Shown: positions 10,684-21,799, counted from the stretch's first letter. The stretch is DNA of 64,000 nucleotides from Phymatolithon calcareum (GCA_977006965.1 OZ345362.1:1240001-1304000); one strand, 5' to 3'. Made by a program: numbers and translations. The notes: generated from the sequence alone by a model not told the origin.

Positions 10684-12578
10684 AGTGATGGGTTGGGCGC
10701 AGATCGAATTCGACGTTGAAACTAGTCAAGGCAGCCCGCGCAACCACGACACGAGTCGGGTTTTCGGGGCTAAGTGCGGAACCGTAGGGAGTTGGGGGGA
10801 TTTGAGATGACAATTTTTGGAAGGTGTAAACTTCTTAAGCGGTGTAAGCAAGGGGCGCTCTGTGTAGACTTGCCTTTCCCCATGAATTATCGAGTTCATG
10901 GAAAGTTGATACAGACGGACAACCCTGTGTCATGGGGTTGTACTGTATTACCTTCCCGGTTTTGGCCTCCCAGATCAAGAGGGATAAAGTTATCACAGCG
11001 ACAGACTACCCTTTTGACCCAGGGCTCTCCAGGTCCAGAGGGTGAAGGGTGAATTATTATTTTATGTAAAAGGTAAGCTACTATTGGTGCCGACACTGGC
11101 AGCCTTCGAAGCTGCGGATCAGTCAACGAGCCTATGACCGGATTCGTCCTCCAATGGGTGCATGTTCTCGGAGCCAACGGATCAATGAGAGACACGTGGG
11201 GCTATGTGTCGGCTAAGAAAATTTATTACCCATACCAATCCGTTCGACCATCCCGTTACAGAGGCAGGGGAAAGGGCGACGTTCAGCGCCGAAAGCACTG
11301 TTAACAGGATATATCGACTCCTTTTCCGCCAGAGTGGCAACTATCAAGCATAGATCCGTGTGCAGCTTTCACCCCTCTTCGAACTCACTTAGGCAAAAAG
11401 CTGGGAAGTATGCTCTGAGGGCGATACACCCATTATTACGATTTGCGCCATTTGGGGTTTGTCTTTTTCGTAACATTGATACAGTCTCTCCCGCTTTTCT
11501 TCTTCTTTCTCGCCCTCATCGTTCCATTATCGTGTATGCTGGCTCAACCGTGTCTGGCACCACACTTAAAGTGCAGGAAACACGACTAAAGAAATCATGC
11601 GATGTTCTCCCTGAAGTCGAAGTATTGTAGCTTATTGTAAATATGACTAGTTACCCAATTGGAGGTAAAATTGAACCTTGAATGCTGCTCTTATTGCTTT
11701 GCTTTCAGTCCTACACCTTATTCTTCATGTTCTCCCTAAAGGCAACTACGCAAGCGTTTTCAACACAAGAGTATGAACAACGCGGTGCTACAGTGCCACT
11801 GGATGGATTGATGAATGTGTGCTTTTTTGAAGCTCTCGTTATCTATTTAGCACTTTAGTGCAACTGGTAAAAATGTCAGATTTGGCAAAATCGATGAGTG
11901 TACTCAAAAACGCGGATCTTGCCGTATGCGCACGCGCAGATAATTCGCTTCATGAATTTGAAGCTAAATCGCTCTAATACCCGACCTTGCAATACTTCAA
12001 GAGCAACACCACGGTGAACCACGGTCCATTCGTTTGCGGTAGCGGCAAGTGGATTTGCAAGAGATGTCGAAGTATTACACGGGGCTCTGGTGAAGGAGAA
12101 CAATCGCCCCATGGCGACGTGGAGAAGGACATGTGTGAGATTGTACCGGTTCCGTCTCAAAAACGTTTTTCATTGCCGCGAAAACCAGAGGTATTGACCT
12201 CTGCGCCGCGACGCGGGTCATTGTTGTCACGAGGTAGTGCGAACCATCGTCCGACTCGAGGGGCACCCTGTCTCGATGGGTCATGTCTGCCACTGACAAG
12301 TCATCAAGTGATAATGATGCCTAGCTGGCCCAAAGCCAACTCAGCACATCGACCTTCACCCCCCGCAAAACACGCTAAACAGTAGCGTTGCTCGCACACA
12401 TTTATATTCGGGCCTTCCACGCCCTATCATGTTTACTTTGGGCTCCAATATGCTTTCTACAGTAATTGTTATTGATAAAGATCTTTCTGTTTCGCAGTAT
12501 TACGAGCTCTCATACAATGCTCACAAGTGGCAGGGCCTTTTTACTTGAATAAGAGCTTTTCGTCTTCGTTCTGCACTT
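10684..12578. other. intergenic region upstream of glycerol kinase
   Basis: Presumably starts with the glycerol kinase promoter. No open frame has convincing protein features. A repeat shared with the 38.7-kb region lies at about 11628-11740 and is listed separately. Confidence 0.4.
11628..11740 (+). repeat. short dispersed repeat, copy 1
   Basis: About 110 bp here (from GTATTGTAGCTTATTGTAAA to about CACCTTATTC) align by eye with 38648-38750, sharing blocks such as GGAGGT and CAGTCCTA. The second copy is an insertion relative to its empty counterpart (see 38650-38793), so this is a mobile sequence. No coding capacity is seen. Confidence 0.5.
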
Positions 12579-13008
12579 GTGGAACTAGACATAGACTGGC
12601 TCTACGCAAAGCGAGGTGCAAAACTAGTCGCAACGAAAATCAAACGGAGGACTCCGGTATCCAGTCAATGTTTCGCTTATCGTGCGATGGATTGGAAGGA
12701 CAGAAGGCTGAATGGCAAGCGCCTTCAAAATCACCATGCCGACATTTTGCCTGAAAACCCGGATCAGAGGAGAAATTCATTCTCCTTTGATTGCCAAGGT
12801 TGTGTTGGCGAATGCAAGCTATTTAGCGGGCAAGAGGGTAGTCCCCCGGGAAGCGGAAGACATCTCGAACTCAGATCCAGAGGAAAATGGGCCCCAATTC
12901 CTGTCTACACTGGTAGAAAGGTTGAGCAAGACCTTCCAGGGCGACGAAGATACAACCGATAAAAAACAACTGGTGCAGCACGGAGTATTCGTTAATACGG
13001 ATTACTGA
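12579..13008 (+). pseudogene. possible frameshifted gene fragment, family unknown
   Basis: Two overlapping plus-strand frames read like one protein split by a frameshift near 12712. The first has ELDIDWLYAKRGAKLVA and AYRAMDWKDRRLNG. The second continues with KVVLANASYLAGKRVVP and LSTLVERLSKTFQGDEDT to a stop at 13008. Composition is that of a soluble protein, but I recognise no family. It could be a decayed transposon ORF or an unspliced gene. Confidence 0.25.
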
Positions 13009-14640
13009 CCAAAATTGACCACTGCCTATCACTGCAAGAGAGAACCGGAGATATTGTTCGCACTTGCCGAGGCAGGAGGTTGATGTTTACCGCTGTTTTA
13101 GAGTCGCAAGTCAGAATAACATAAGTGGAACAACAGCACTAAACAAGTCCGTACGACTTTTTTGTTCCTTATGTTGCTCTAATCAGTAAGAGACGAGGAG
13201 CTCCGATGCAAATTTGGAAAGATAATGAGGGTTTTAAAAAATGAACCACTTCATGGTTTTCTCTCGAGCAGCTGCTATACCGATAACGCCCGCCACATAT
13301 CGCACCGGTGTGCAAATCGCACGACCTGAATTAGCCTTTGTGCCAGCTCCCGCTAAATATTTCGAGTTAGTCTCAGGTTCCTTCTTTGTAGATTTTGTCA
13401 TGTCCGGAACCCAGACCCAAAATGGTTTTCTGCTAGCACTAGGGGAGTCCAGTCAACACTACACTAGACCTTTTACTTGACATATAACCTGGGCACGGAA
13501 CGCAAATAGCTTTGCAGCTGCAGCCATACGGCTCTCCTGGCCAACAATGCATCGTCTGATAATACTGAGTGACTCGACTGCTTCATGACGCTCGTGGCCA
13601 AAGTTGAGTTCTTTCGTGGAAGATGCATCTGGCTCCATAGCATCGTTGGGACGAAAGTATCCTTTGCATCTAGTAGATATGCTGGTCAAACAAGTAACCT
13701 AGTCTTGTCGCAACCTCATAGTGGAAAATAAAATCAGGGCTAACATGCGATATCTGCACAAAAACCAGCTGTAACTGAATCTGAAGCTTTGAACATGGCA
13801 TTATGTTCGGGTAGAACTGGTCCTCCGCCAGATACGTTCATCCTGGACTTCAATCTCACGGTTAGGTGGTATGAACGGGTTTATGTAATGCTTTCCGATT
13901 TTTAGTTCCGTAGTGAGCATACTACAGTACACAGTTCCGGTGTAATTGCACATCTCAGTCCACAACGTCCAATGCAACACCAAAGTTTTGATCTCAAAAA
14001 GAATTGCTTTTTGAACGCTAAATTGATACGAAAGAGCGGTGCGCATCGTTCCCCAGAAACAGAATGATACATACCCCTCTGCGATTTCAATTTTGACTGC
14101 TCACACAGCCGTCTCGGTTATCAAAAAGGCATTGATTTGGCGGACTGCTAAGCAACACTAACGTACTCATGGGGAACGTAAAGAAGAAGGGTGCACACCG
14201 AGAATTCTGTAGTTTAATGCGGCGCCGCAGTGTTAATCTTTTTTTAAAAAGACTGATTAGGACTGCGGCGCCCCATTCGGATAGGCCACGAACATAAATC
14301 GGCAATGTCAGGGATATTGCCCATGCTGAGCACACGCCAAGCTGAAGGTGCCGAGGTGCATGTCTTAGACCCCGAGCGGACTACTGAGACAATTAGATTG
14401 TCTTCCAGATCCTAGCAGCCTGACAAGATGTTGTGGAGATTTTTTTGCTCGCAGAGCTAAGCCTGGAAATGATTCGTGTGCTCGCTTCCATTGCTGACTG
14501 GGCGCACTGCGATTTTCACGCCCAACAATCTCGAAACTCCGCCGCTCTTCATGTGATCATGCTCCACGCTCTTTAAAAGCTCACGTAGACCGAAAGTAGG
14601 ACGGAATCCAGGCTCAACGCATCTGTGACCCACCGGCAAA
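13009..14640. other. intergenic region upstream of the dockerin-type gene
   Basis: No supported gene. Short frames at 13241-13480 (plus) and 13459-13689 (minus) lack domains. One GC-rich hairpin at 14221-14272 is listed separately. The promoter of the gene starting at 14641 must lie at the right edge. Confidence 0.4.
14221..14272. repeat. imperfect hairpin with GC-rich arms
   Basis: GGCGCCGCAGT at the left pairs perfectly with ACTGCGGCGCC at the right (11 bp). A partly paired inner TTAATC/GATTAG follows, then a T/A-rich loop. It could be a tiny foldback element or a transcript hairpin; no function can be inferred. Confidence 0.5.
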
Positions 14641-15065
14641 ATGAACGTCTCCACCGCCACAACACTTTCTCTCCTTCTAGTCTGCATACTGTCTGTCTTC
14701 GCCAAACCCAGTGAGGCCCACAGCGCTCACTTCTCCCATTTCAGAGTTTGTCGTCGCCGACGTTATCGTGCCCGTCTCGACTGCCGCCGCTCCAGGGTTG
14801 TCGACAAGTTCTGCCGACTGGCCCGATGCAGGATGCGTGGAGGACGCCGCGGGTGGGAATGCAACTGCAGATCCCGCCGCACGTGTGACATCCGCAACCG
14901 GTGCTATCGTTCTCTTGCGTACGCTCGCCGGTTCTGCGGCAACCGTCGCCGCAAGGCCAGTGGCTGCGGGCTTGTGCGCTGTCGCCGTTCGGACCGGTCG
15001 CGCACTAGTGGGTGGAAGTGTGCACCTGTCCCTACCGCGTCACCAACCGCCAGCGGGTCACCAAC

Positions 15066-15390
15066 AAAGCATTGGAATTATTTATTTATTTTTATTCTTT
15101 TCTCGAAAAGTGTCGAGAATAAATAATTTATTGTTGAACGCAGAAGCAATAAATTATTGTATTCAAGTTCAGTGAGGTATAAATAACTGGTTATTCCCCG
15201 AATTATTGGATCCTTCTTGCTACTTTCTGTCGCGATAGAATAACCGGATCGAAAAAATGAGGAGTCCGATACAATAATTGTCGCAACCACGACGATCTCA
15301 ATAAATACAATAAATATGCGAGACTCAGGAATAAATTATTGGAACAATAATTTAAATAATTACAATAGCAATTATTTTTTCCAATGCTTT
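15066..15390. mobile_element. 325-bp MITE with 12-bp TIRs and 10-bp TSD
   Basis: The element begins AAAGCATTGGAA and ends TTCCAATGCTTT, perfect 12-bp terminal inverted repeats. It is flanked by direct repeats GGTCACCAAC at 15056-15065 and 15391-15400. The interior is AT-rich (many AATAAAT/AATTATT runs) and non-coding. A 10-bp target duplication fits Mutator-like elements (9-11 bp) better than hAT (8 bp). It interrupts the linker of the dockerin-type gene and shifts its frame. Confidence 0.9.
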
Positions 15391-16601
15391 GGTCACCAAC
15401 CGCCAGCGCATCATCGACTGCCAGTCCTTCGCCGACCGCCAGTCCTTCACTGACCGCTAGTCCTTCGCCAGTGTCTCCGTTCGATGTTAATGGTGATGGG
15501 AAGCTTGACGACGAAGACCTCATCCTTTTTCTTCGTGCGATCGCCGACCCAATGGGCACTGTTAAGCCTGGAGATACCGCTTTGGACCTCAACAAGGACG
15601 GAGCTGTGGACTTCGATGATGCGAAGGAAATTCTTTCCGGCCTCATTGCTGCCAACGGTGCCGCCTCAGTCGCACCTCTCACTCCGGATTACAACAATGT
15701 GCATGACTTCAATTGGGATCAGGTGCCTCTAAATGCGTCCACAAATGCCACAGTTCCTCAATCGAGCATAAGGCAGCTCATTTCGGGAATAGAAAGCACC
15801 CAACAGCAGGTTTGCGGTATTTTGATAGTCGGAGGCTATAAAAAAGGTAATGATTCGCGTCCTACCATCTCATGGGATGATGGCTATCCACTCAACTCCA
15901 GTGCAAAAGCGACGACTGCTGACTACTGGAACTGGGCGTACTACGGAAGTCTTCTGACTAACGCAAAAGCGCTCGTTGAGCTTCCGGACGGAACTAAGGC
16001 GTACAGACGGTACCGGAACGCCACCGGTGCAGATCTCAAATTGAACTACGAGAATGCCGTTCGCGATGATTCGGCCATCAAGAGCAGCATCGACACAGAG
16101 TTGCAGGCTGTGAAAGCAGCCGTAAAAGAGATGCATGACGGACAGGAGGCATCGTTCTCGTTCCATTCCACAGGTTCGCGACTGGTGAACATTGCGACAG
16201 AGAACTGGAAGAAGGCGCTGGGAGGCCATCGAATCTGGAGCAAGGGGACAGTGACCTACTCTAAGACCCCCTGCGAGTTGAAGGTAGAAATTACCATCAT
16301 GATGGAGGACTTTTACAACTTCAACAGGGGACCGATCGACATTGCGACTGGATTGCCCGATAATGATAACGGTCGCTTTGAGGTGTTTGGATGGGCGAAG
16401 AGCTTCTTTAACCGCGGAGAAATCACACGCACGGAGACGATCGCTCTGCCATGCTGTGGGAGCGCGGACTGCGGAGACAAGGCACGGTTCGACTGCAAGT
16501 GTAGCTTGTGCACTACGCAGTGTCTGACGCAGCAGCGATCGGGAGGACGGGGCTTCACCTCGTTTACAGTGGACTTGAAGAAGACGCAGGGGAAATTCGA
16601 G

Positions 16602-16799
16602 CTGAGCGCATAGAGGACTCTAAGCTTTTCCCACATCCGTCCGATGTGGGTTTTTGCAGCTAGGGCCACGATATACAAGATTGCGGAAGAAGCATATAGG
16701 AATGTTATACTATGCTACAAGGCTGTAGCAACTGAAACGCATCTCCCTTACAGTCTAAAGAGTGTTACTGAGAGCGTTTAATAAATACTACTAAAAAAA
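16602..16799 (+). mobile_element. 198-bp retroposed sequence with poly(A) tail
   Basis: The insert is flanked by AGGGGAAATTCGAG at 16588-16601 and 16800-16813, a 13-14-bp target-site duplication whose first A is shared with the tail. It ends with AATAAA followed after a few bases by a run of nine A's, the mark of a polyadenylated transcript inserted by LINE machinery. Near its start it carries an 8-bp hairpin, CCCACATC / GATGTGGG (16630-16650), followed by five T's. It could be a retrocopied mRNA 3' end or a SINE. It cuts the last domain off the dockerin-type gene. Confidence 0.85.
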
Positions 16800-17023
16800 A
16801 GGGGAAATTCGAGACGTTTTATGAAATGGGTCGCGTTCCGGACGAGTTGACAATTCGATATAACGGCACTACGGTGTTCACGACGGATGGATTGGTCTCG
16901 GGTTCTAAGACAGTGCCGGTTACATATGGGTCAGCGACTTCAGTGAGCACTGTCGTAACAGTTGAGGTGAACGCACCACGCTCCGGATCTCTCTGGAATG
17001 TGTCGCTGTCTTGCCCTCTTTAA

Positions 17024-17510
17024 TCAAGTTGTCCAAGCATTTGAAGAACTTTGCTGTTCTTGATCAACGCCGAAACACTAGACTCGTCCTTCCAGTCTTA
17101 AAAATAGCTCTAGCTGAGCGTACCAAATTGCAACGCCTCGATGTGCTCATCGACGACCCTGCGCGATTGCATCATATTTGATAAATTGGGGACAAAGATA
17201 TAGGTCTATACACGAATTCGTCAATGAACGAGCACCAAGTTAACTGGTGTCCCATGTTCCGCACAACCACAATATGAGCGAACGAGCCACTGGAACCTGT
17301 TTGAAGAAACTACTCCCCTCCCAGGAGTGAAAGTCAATTCATGCAATGGAACACGTGCCGTAACAGGACCGTATGCCAAGCTCATAAAAACGCGGCTCCA
17401 CAAGAGTCAGAGTAGACCAGGAGAGAAAAATATAAAAAAGCGGAAGTTTTCCCTTCAATTGAGCAGGAGGTTAATATAGGGTAAATTAAAGACGACTGCC
17501 GAGCGGCACC
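17024..17510. other. unassigned spacer
   Basis: No gene or repeat recognised between the end of the dockerin-type gene and the LINE fragment. Confidence 0.4.
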
Positions 17511-17820
17511 TTGAGACCTTACACAGGAAAACAATTTCAAAGAGCGCAGACGATTGTTTATCGAATAATCGAAGCAGGGATGAAGATGAATGCCCTAAGC
17601 GTCGAGGCGCAAAGGCACACAATAAACGACGTGTTCCCACAAGTGTCAACAACAAGTATAGCTGAAGAATTCGGCACCAGAGCTAGAGAGCATATTGAGA
17701 CCCTTGCACGAACGATAGCAGGGTACGACTTCGAAGGAGAAAAAAGACTGGAAGCAGAAAAGGCGCTAGATTAGCTTTTACTATTTAGTAAGACAAAAAT
17801 AGAACGCATGGAGAAAGAAG
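17511..17820 (+). mobile_element. LINE C-terminal fragment
   Basis: Degenerate frames contain PQVSTTSIAEEFG, REHIETLARTIAGYDFEGEKR and LLFSKTKIERMEKEEG. The same C-terminal block recurs at 20120-20310 and, more diverged, at 45120-45350 and 55340-55580, so this is the 3' coding end of a non-LTR element. It has an in-frame stop (17772-17774) and no upstream reverse transcriptase. Confidence 0.7.
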
Positions 17821-18051
17821 AAGGCCTCTATTGATTGGCAAAAGGCAAGGCAAAAAGCGGTTGAGCCCAAACCCCAACAATCCTGTAGAGGGGATATGTA
17901 ATGATTCATTTAAAAGCTTCCAGCGCCTCACTTAGAAGTAACAGGGCTTGCTTTCCGAACAGCTTTCTAATGTAGCGTAGTCTGGTCACTCATGGCCTCC
18001 TTAATTCGAATTTCTCTACTAACAAGTGCACATGTGCATGTGAGCTAATTC
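17821..18051. other. unassigned spacer
   Basis: No gene seen. It leads into the SINE-like repeat. Confidence 0.3.
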
Positions 18052-18192
18052 TGTAGAGGACTGAGATAGGATTACCTTGGGTCCTAAGTTCTCCCGTCCG
18101 CCATTCTGGTGGGTGATCCGTGAGCTGCAGAAAAGCAAGTTGAATATGAGGAAATCTTGCCCATATCTTCGGAAGTCTGTGGGGCTTTTTTA
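18052..18192 (+). repeat. SINE-like repeat, copy 1
   Basis: About 140 bp from TGTAGAGGACTGAGATAGGA to CTGTGGGGCTTTTTT align with 33519-33658. Both ends are almost identical (CTTGCCCATATCTTCGGAAG is shared) and the middle is more diverged. The other copy has clear retroposition marks. This copy has no A-rich tail and no evident target duplication. On the minus strand a frame (PHRLPKIWAR...) crosses it, so a retrocopied gene fragment is an alternative. Confidence 0.6.
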
Positions 18193-18430
18193 AACTACAA
18201 ACGACTTGTACAATACGTGTAGCCTCGTCCAGAATCTTTCCGTCGCGTTCCACACTTGCAAGTCCACACAGCGGAGTTGGGATCCGACTGCGTGAAAAAC
18301 TCATCGCGAACACGCTTACCGACAACTCGCGGCATCTTGGCTGCTACCAAACGGTGCTCGCCTGGTCCACAGTTCTCGTTGTACTGTGTTGACCGCCATG
18401 ATTTTCACAATCCTGGGGGAACTCTTCAAC

Positions 18431-18682
18431 AACCGGATCGAAAAAATGAGGAGTCCGCAACCGACACGTCATGCGCTATCGATGACCAACATGTCACATT
18501 ACTCTTCAAGAATACGTAGATTCAGTCGGGCGTTCTCTAGTGAATAATGCTTCCAAATAAATACAATAATTGTCGCAACCATGAAGATCTCAATAAATAC
18601 AATAAATATGCGCGACTCAGGAATAAATTATTAGAACAATAATTTAAATAATTACAATAGCAGTTATTTTTTAGAATGCTTT
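18431..18682. mobile_element. truncated second copy of the AAAGCATT MITE, itself interrupted
   Basis: 18431-18457 (AACCGGATCGAAAAAATGAG and on) and 18561-18682 match the right half of the 15066-15390 element closely, ending TTAGAATGCTTT. About 103 bp of unrelated sequence (18458-18560) separate the two matching blocks. The left half of the element is missing. Confidence 0.75.
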
Positions 18683-18779
18683 GACGACTACTAAGTATTC
18701 CATGTCAGATTGAACCTTGGAAGCACAGAAGACGCTTGCTCGCATTAAATCTTCGGCGGTGACTAGAGCTGGAACTGAA

Positions 18780-19430
18780 TTCCGAAGGAGAAGGGAAAAT
18801 CGAGGGCGAACTGGAAGGACGAAGGAATGGCAAAAAGTCAGGGGATAGAAACAAGGCCGTCCAAGCGATCTCTTCGGGAAGAATGGGAAAAACGAGAAGA
18901 TAGATACTCAAGGCGAATCCACTCATCAGCGTAAACAACGATACAGGCGGCACGCACGCTAAGAAAAAGTCATCACCAAAACCTATGCGCGCAATGGTTC
19001 CTGGCATGATTCCCACGAAATCCATCGCAAGTCGAAGAAAAGCTCGGACGCTGGGAATATGGTGTACATCCACGATGAAGAATATAATGCTAAAGCCGAT
19101 GTGGACAAGCGACGAAGAAAGAAGAGCAGCCCGTGTGAATAACATCATCCTGCACCACACAGGGTAAGCTCAAGGAATAAAAGATAGGAAACATGAGTAG
19201 AAACCAAGGTGCCATTTAACCTCCAGTTGGGTAGACAGCCACCTTTGCAATAAACTGCAGTACTTCGAACACGAATACAAAAGAGTCACGGGGGCCCTCA
19301 CGGGAAGAGAAAATCGAATTAAGGAGATCCTAGGAGAATATAGTGTGGCCGCCACGGAAGACTGTGAGACGCTGACTTTTTACTCAAATTGAGGTGTTAG
19401 AAGCTTTTAAAATAAAACATCTAATATAGT
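18780..19430 (+). mobile_element. probable decayed LINE segment
   Basis: Frames are broken by many stops, but the plus strand is rich in Lys/Arg/Glu codons as in the neighbouring LINE fragments. The end (TTGAGG...GCTTTTAAAATAAAA, about 19386-19415) resembles the 3' end following the LINE at 55640-55672. The 151-codon hydrophobic minus-strand frame over the same place is probably a shadow. Confidence 0.4.
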
Positions 19431-19559
19431 ACACCTTAAATTGAGAGCGCCGAGAGTTCCGACAAAATCGTTCTGCTGGAAAAAGTACTTCTTCGACGGC
19501 CCGAGGAAGTCTCTCTCTGCTGGGCCCCATGACCAACTTTGATGACGAGCTAATTACTG

Positions 19560-20320
19560 CCGTCTGTTACAGATGTGCATAGAGAGTGTATTCAGATATA
19601 CAAGGCGCCAGTACAGCCACGCTGGGAGTACGCAATGCACTTAACGCCCTGGACAGAAGAAGTACAAAATGCCGTCAAGGAAGTAGAAGTAACATTCTTC
19701 AATCAAGTATTCGGGCCACTGGACCGAGGAAGGACGGACAGGCTCCGTCTCCTGTGCCGGATCCAGACGGCCTCACATCGACGAGAAATCTTGGCCTTCA
19801 AAATGCTGAAAAGGAACAAGGCGAAAGAACTTATATATTCAAATGCAGCGCCTGAAAGCAGAAACAATCATGAATGGCAGTACACAAGGAAAGATATCGC
19901 AGCGATGGAAACCAGAGAGCCGTTTGGTGACGTTGTAAAGCATATCCAAACAAACCAGTCTTCACAAACACTTCGATCTAAATTTCTGGCAATGGAAGGG
20001 GACCGCCTCGAATCGAAGCGAAAAAGGAAGATTCCATACGACAAGACAAGAGAATTGCTAGCAATCTTCAAGTTCCCCAAGGTGAAGCACAGGCAACTCG
20101 CGCTTCAGTATGCCTGTGGCAGATTCCCACAGGTGTCAACAACAAGTATGGCTGAAGAATCGCCACCAGAGTCAGAGATCATATGGAGACCCTTGAACGC
20201 ACGCTAGCAGGGTACGACCTCTAAGGAGAAAAAAGATTGGAAGCAGAAAAGGCGCTAGACGAGCTCTTACTATTTAGCAAGACACTCATAGAACGCATGG
20301 AGAACGAAGAAGGCATCGTA
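19560..20320 (+). mobile_element. LINE (non-LTR) pol C-terminal fragment
   Basis: The frame at 19575-20207 begins inside the post-catalytic part of a LINE reverse transcriptase (IYKAPVQPRWEYAMHLTPW, the 'primer grip/thumb' block also seen at 54890 as YKALVQCRWEYAIHLTPW). It continues through a basic segment (ESKRKRKIPYDKTRELLA) to the family's C-terminal block, which is completed in another frame to about 20310. It is truncated at the 5' end and frameshifted near 20160. The catalytic reverse-transcriptase motifs are absent. Confidence 0.8.
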
Positions 20321-20868
20321 AAAAGCGATGGAGTCCAAGCACCAGCAATCCTGTAACAAGCTGAGGAGCCAGTGGCCTAGGCCTACCTGTCGTTTCGACC
20401 CGCGGAATTGACCCAAAGCCTTGAGTGACCCCTGCAAGCGAGATCTATATCCCGAGTCGTCAACGGCAATTCGTCTCACCTCAACTGAGTTTTTTCGTTT
20501 TTCCACTTTTTTCGGCTTTTCTCAGCCATCATCTGAGAAACCTCGCCATAATACGAGCGAGATATCCATAACGTTAGTTAGTTGCCTCTTTCTCGAACGC
20601 CAGGAGGCCCCAGGTACTAACATAATACCATAACCAAACACTGAAGTGGGCTGCTAATGTCATCAACGGAAGACAGGATCGATCCATGCGGAAGGTCAGC
20701 TATGATAGATCATAACTGCACCCATGAATGGCTTTTTATGAATTCATTTTACCAAAATTTTTCCAAAAATATGACCACTGCTTACCCTACATTTGTCGTT
20801 TCCCAAAAAGATTCATCTTTGCGTAGGTTGCAAAGCGATTTATCCTGAACATCCGTCTTCTCCCCGCC
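20321..20868. other. spacer upstream of the nucleotide kinase gene
   Basis: No gene recognised. The right part must contain the promoter and 5' UTR of the kinase. Confidence 0.4.
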
Positions 20869-21582
20869 ATGCATGTTCGTCGGAGTCCGAACGGTAAATC
20901 ATTGCCCGCCTTTGCTATTAGACCTGTACCTTTCCTGGTCACGACAAAAAATCAACACCCGCCGAACAGGTGCAAACGACAGCCTCTAGTTAACTGGAGC
21001 TGCAGTATCAATCTACCTCCAGTGATATTCGTGCTCGGCGGACCTGGGAGCGGAAAAGGCACTCAGTGTGCTCGACTAGTCGCGGAGTTTGGCTTTGAGC
21101 AAATTTGCGCAGGGGACCTGCTTCGGTTGGAAGCGAAGTCGGGCAGTGCGATTGGGGACGAAGTTGCAGAAACTATTCGCACAGGTGGGATCGTACCAGG
21201 CGAGGTGACCATCGGACTGCTTCGAGATGCACTGGTGCAGCGCGCCGATTCCGAGGCCGTCCTTATTGACGGATTTCCGCGTGCGATGGACCAGGCACTA
21301 CTATTTGAAAGCGCTGTCACGGTGTGCAAGTTCGTTCTCTTTTTTAAGTGTGACGTCGAAGAGATGACCGCTAGACTGTTGAAAAGAGGTGCCACCAGTG
21401 GGAGGGTGGATGATAATGCAGCTATTGTGGAAAAGCGAATGACGACTCATATGGAAAAGACTATGCCCGTCGTGGAATATTATCGGAAAAAAGGACTTTT
21501 GAGAGAAGTTGATGCCAACATTGGGAGCGCCGATGAGGTATACAAGGTCACTCGATCCCATTTTGCTCGTGTTGTGCTCTAG
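20869..21582 (+). CDS. UMP/CMP kinase-like nucleoside monophosphate kinase
   Basis: Adenylate-kinase-superfamily enzyme transferring a phosphate from ATP to a nucleoside monophosphate; the short lid favours the UMP/CMP kinase branch. Of 237 aa, residues 50-56 form strand 1 and 57-65 the P-loop GGPGSGKGT. The NMP-binding segment follows (GDLLRLE at 82-88), then LIDGFPR at 132-138 and the lid GRVDDN at 178-183 after the conserved LKRG. There is no zinc-type long lid. About 48 residues precede the core; they are basic and Ser/Pro-rich, and could be an organelle-targeting sequence or just an upstream extension. A single exon starts at the ATG at 20869. It is convergent with the Der GTPase gene, 217 bp apart. 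Confidence 0.92.
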   Translation: MHVRRSPNGKSLPAFAIRPVPFLVTTKNQHPPNRCKRQPLVNWSCSINLPPVIFVLGGPGSGKGTQCARLVAEFGFEQICAGDLLRLEAKSGSAIGDEVAETIRTGGIVPGEVTIGLLRDALVQRADSEAVLIDGFPRAMDQALLFESAVTVCKFVLFFKCDVEEMTARLLKRGATSGRVDDNAAIVEKRMTTHMEKTMPVVEYYRKKGLLREVDANIGSADEVYKVTRSHFARVVL

Positions 21583-21799
21583 TGCGAGCGTGATTTGCGT
21601 CCTGCTATGAACTCGACTCGCGTAGTACAGTTTCCAAGAGGAACCGAACATTGTCGAAAAACGTATTCTGCTACATTCCTGCAAATACGGAGTCATTCTG
21701 CATGAAACGGGATTGAAAACGGAGATCGATATGGCGCTCTGGACTTTGCACACAATTTTGATAAATTCTAGGTAGACTACACAACCCCTTAGCTCTTCA

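Larger units (their letters stand above)
14641..17023 (+). pseudogene. secreted Cys/Arg-rich dockerin-like protein gene, broken by two insertions
   Basis: Three blocks lie in order. (1) 14641-15065: a signal peptide (hydrophobic LSLLLVCILSVFA after the start) and a Cys/Arg-rich segment with about a dozen cysteines, ending in a Thr/Ala/Ser/Pro linker. (2) 15401-16601: the linker continues (TASPSPTASPSLTASPSP), then two dockerin/F-hand calcium repeats (DVNGDGKLDDEDL and DLNKDGAVDFDDA), then an extracellular-looking domain with a late Cys-rich patch (CCGSADCG, CKCSLC). (3) 16814-17023: a short beta-rich domain (RVPDELTIRYNG, VSGSKTVPVTYG) ending SLSCPL-stop. The blocks are separated by a MITE with a 10-bp target duplication and by a poly(A) retroposon with a 13-14-bp duplication. 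Removing each insertion plus one duplication copy keeps one frame (about 545 codons to the 16613 stop alone, longer with block 3). The dockerin-like and C-terminal modules recall bacterial extracellular proteins, so transfer is possible. Splicing of the insertions is not excluded. Confidence 0.75.

Noticed and set aside
15066-15390. Reading the MITE as an introner-type spliced intron
   Set aside because: No suitable GT donor and AG acceptor lie at the TSD boundaries (the right end is GCTTT-GGTCACC). Kept as a point for RNA-seq only.
16630-16655. CCCACATC hairpin plus T's as a transcription terminator
   Set aside because: It lies inside the retroposed insert and the genome is eukaryotic; more likely an RNA stem of the parent transcript.
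18705-19160. 151-codon hydrophobic minus-strand ORF resembling a small membrane protein
   Set aside because: Its hydrophobicity mirrors Lys/Glu-rich codons of a decayed LINE frame on the plus strand; no family recognised.
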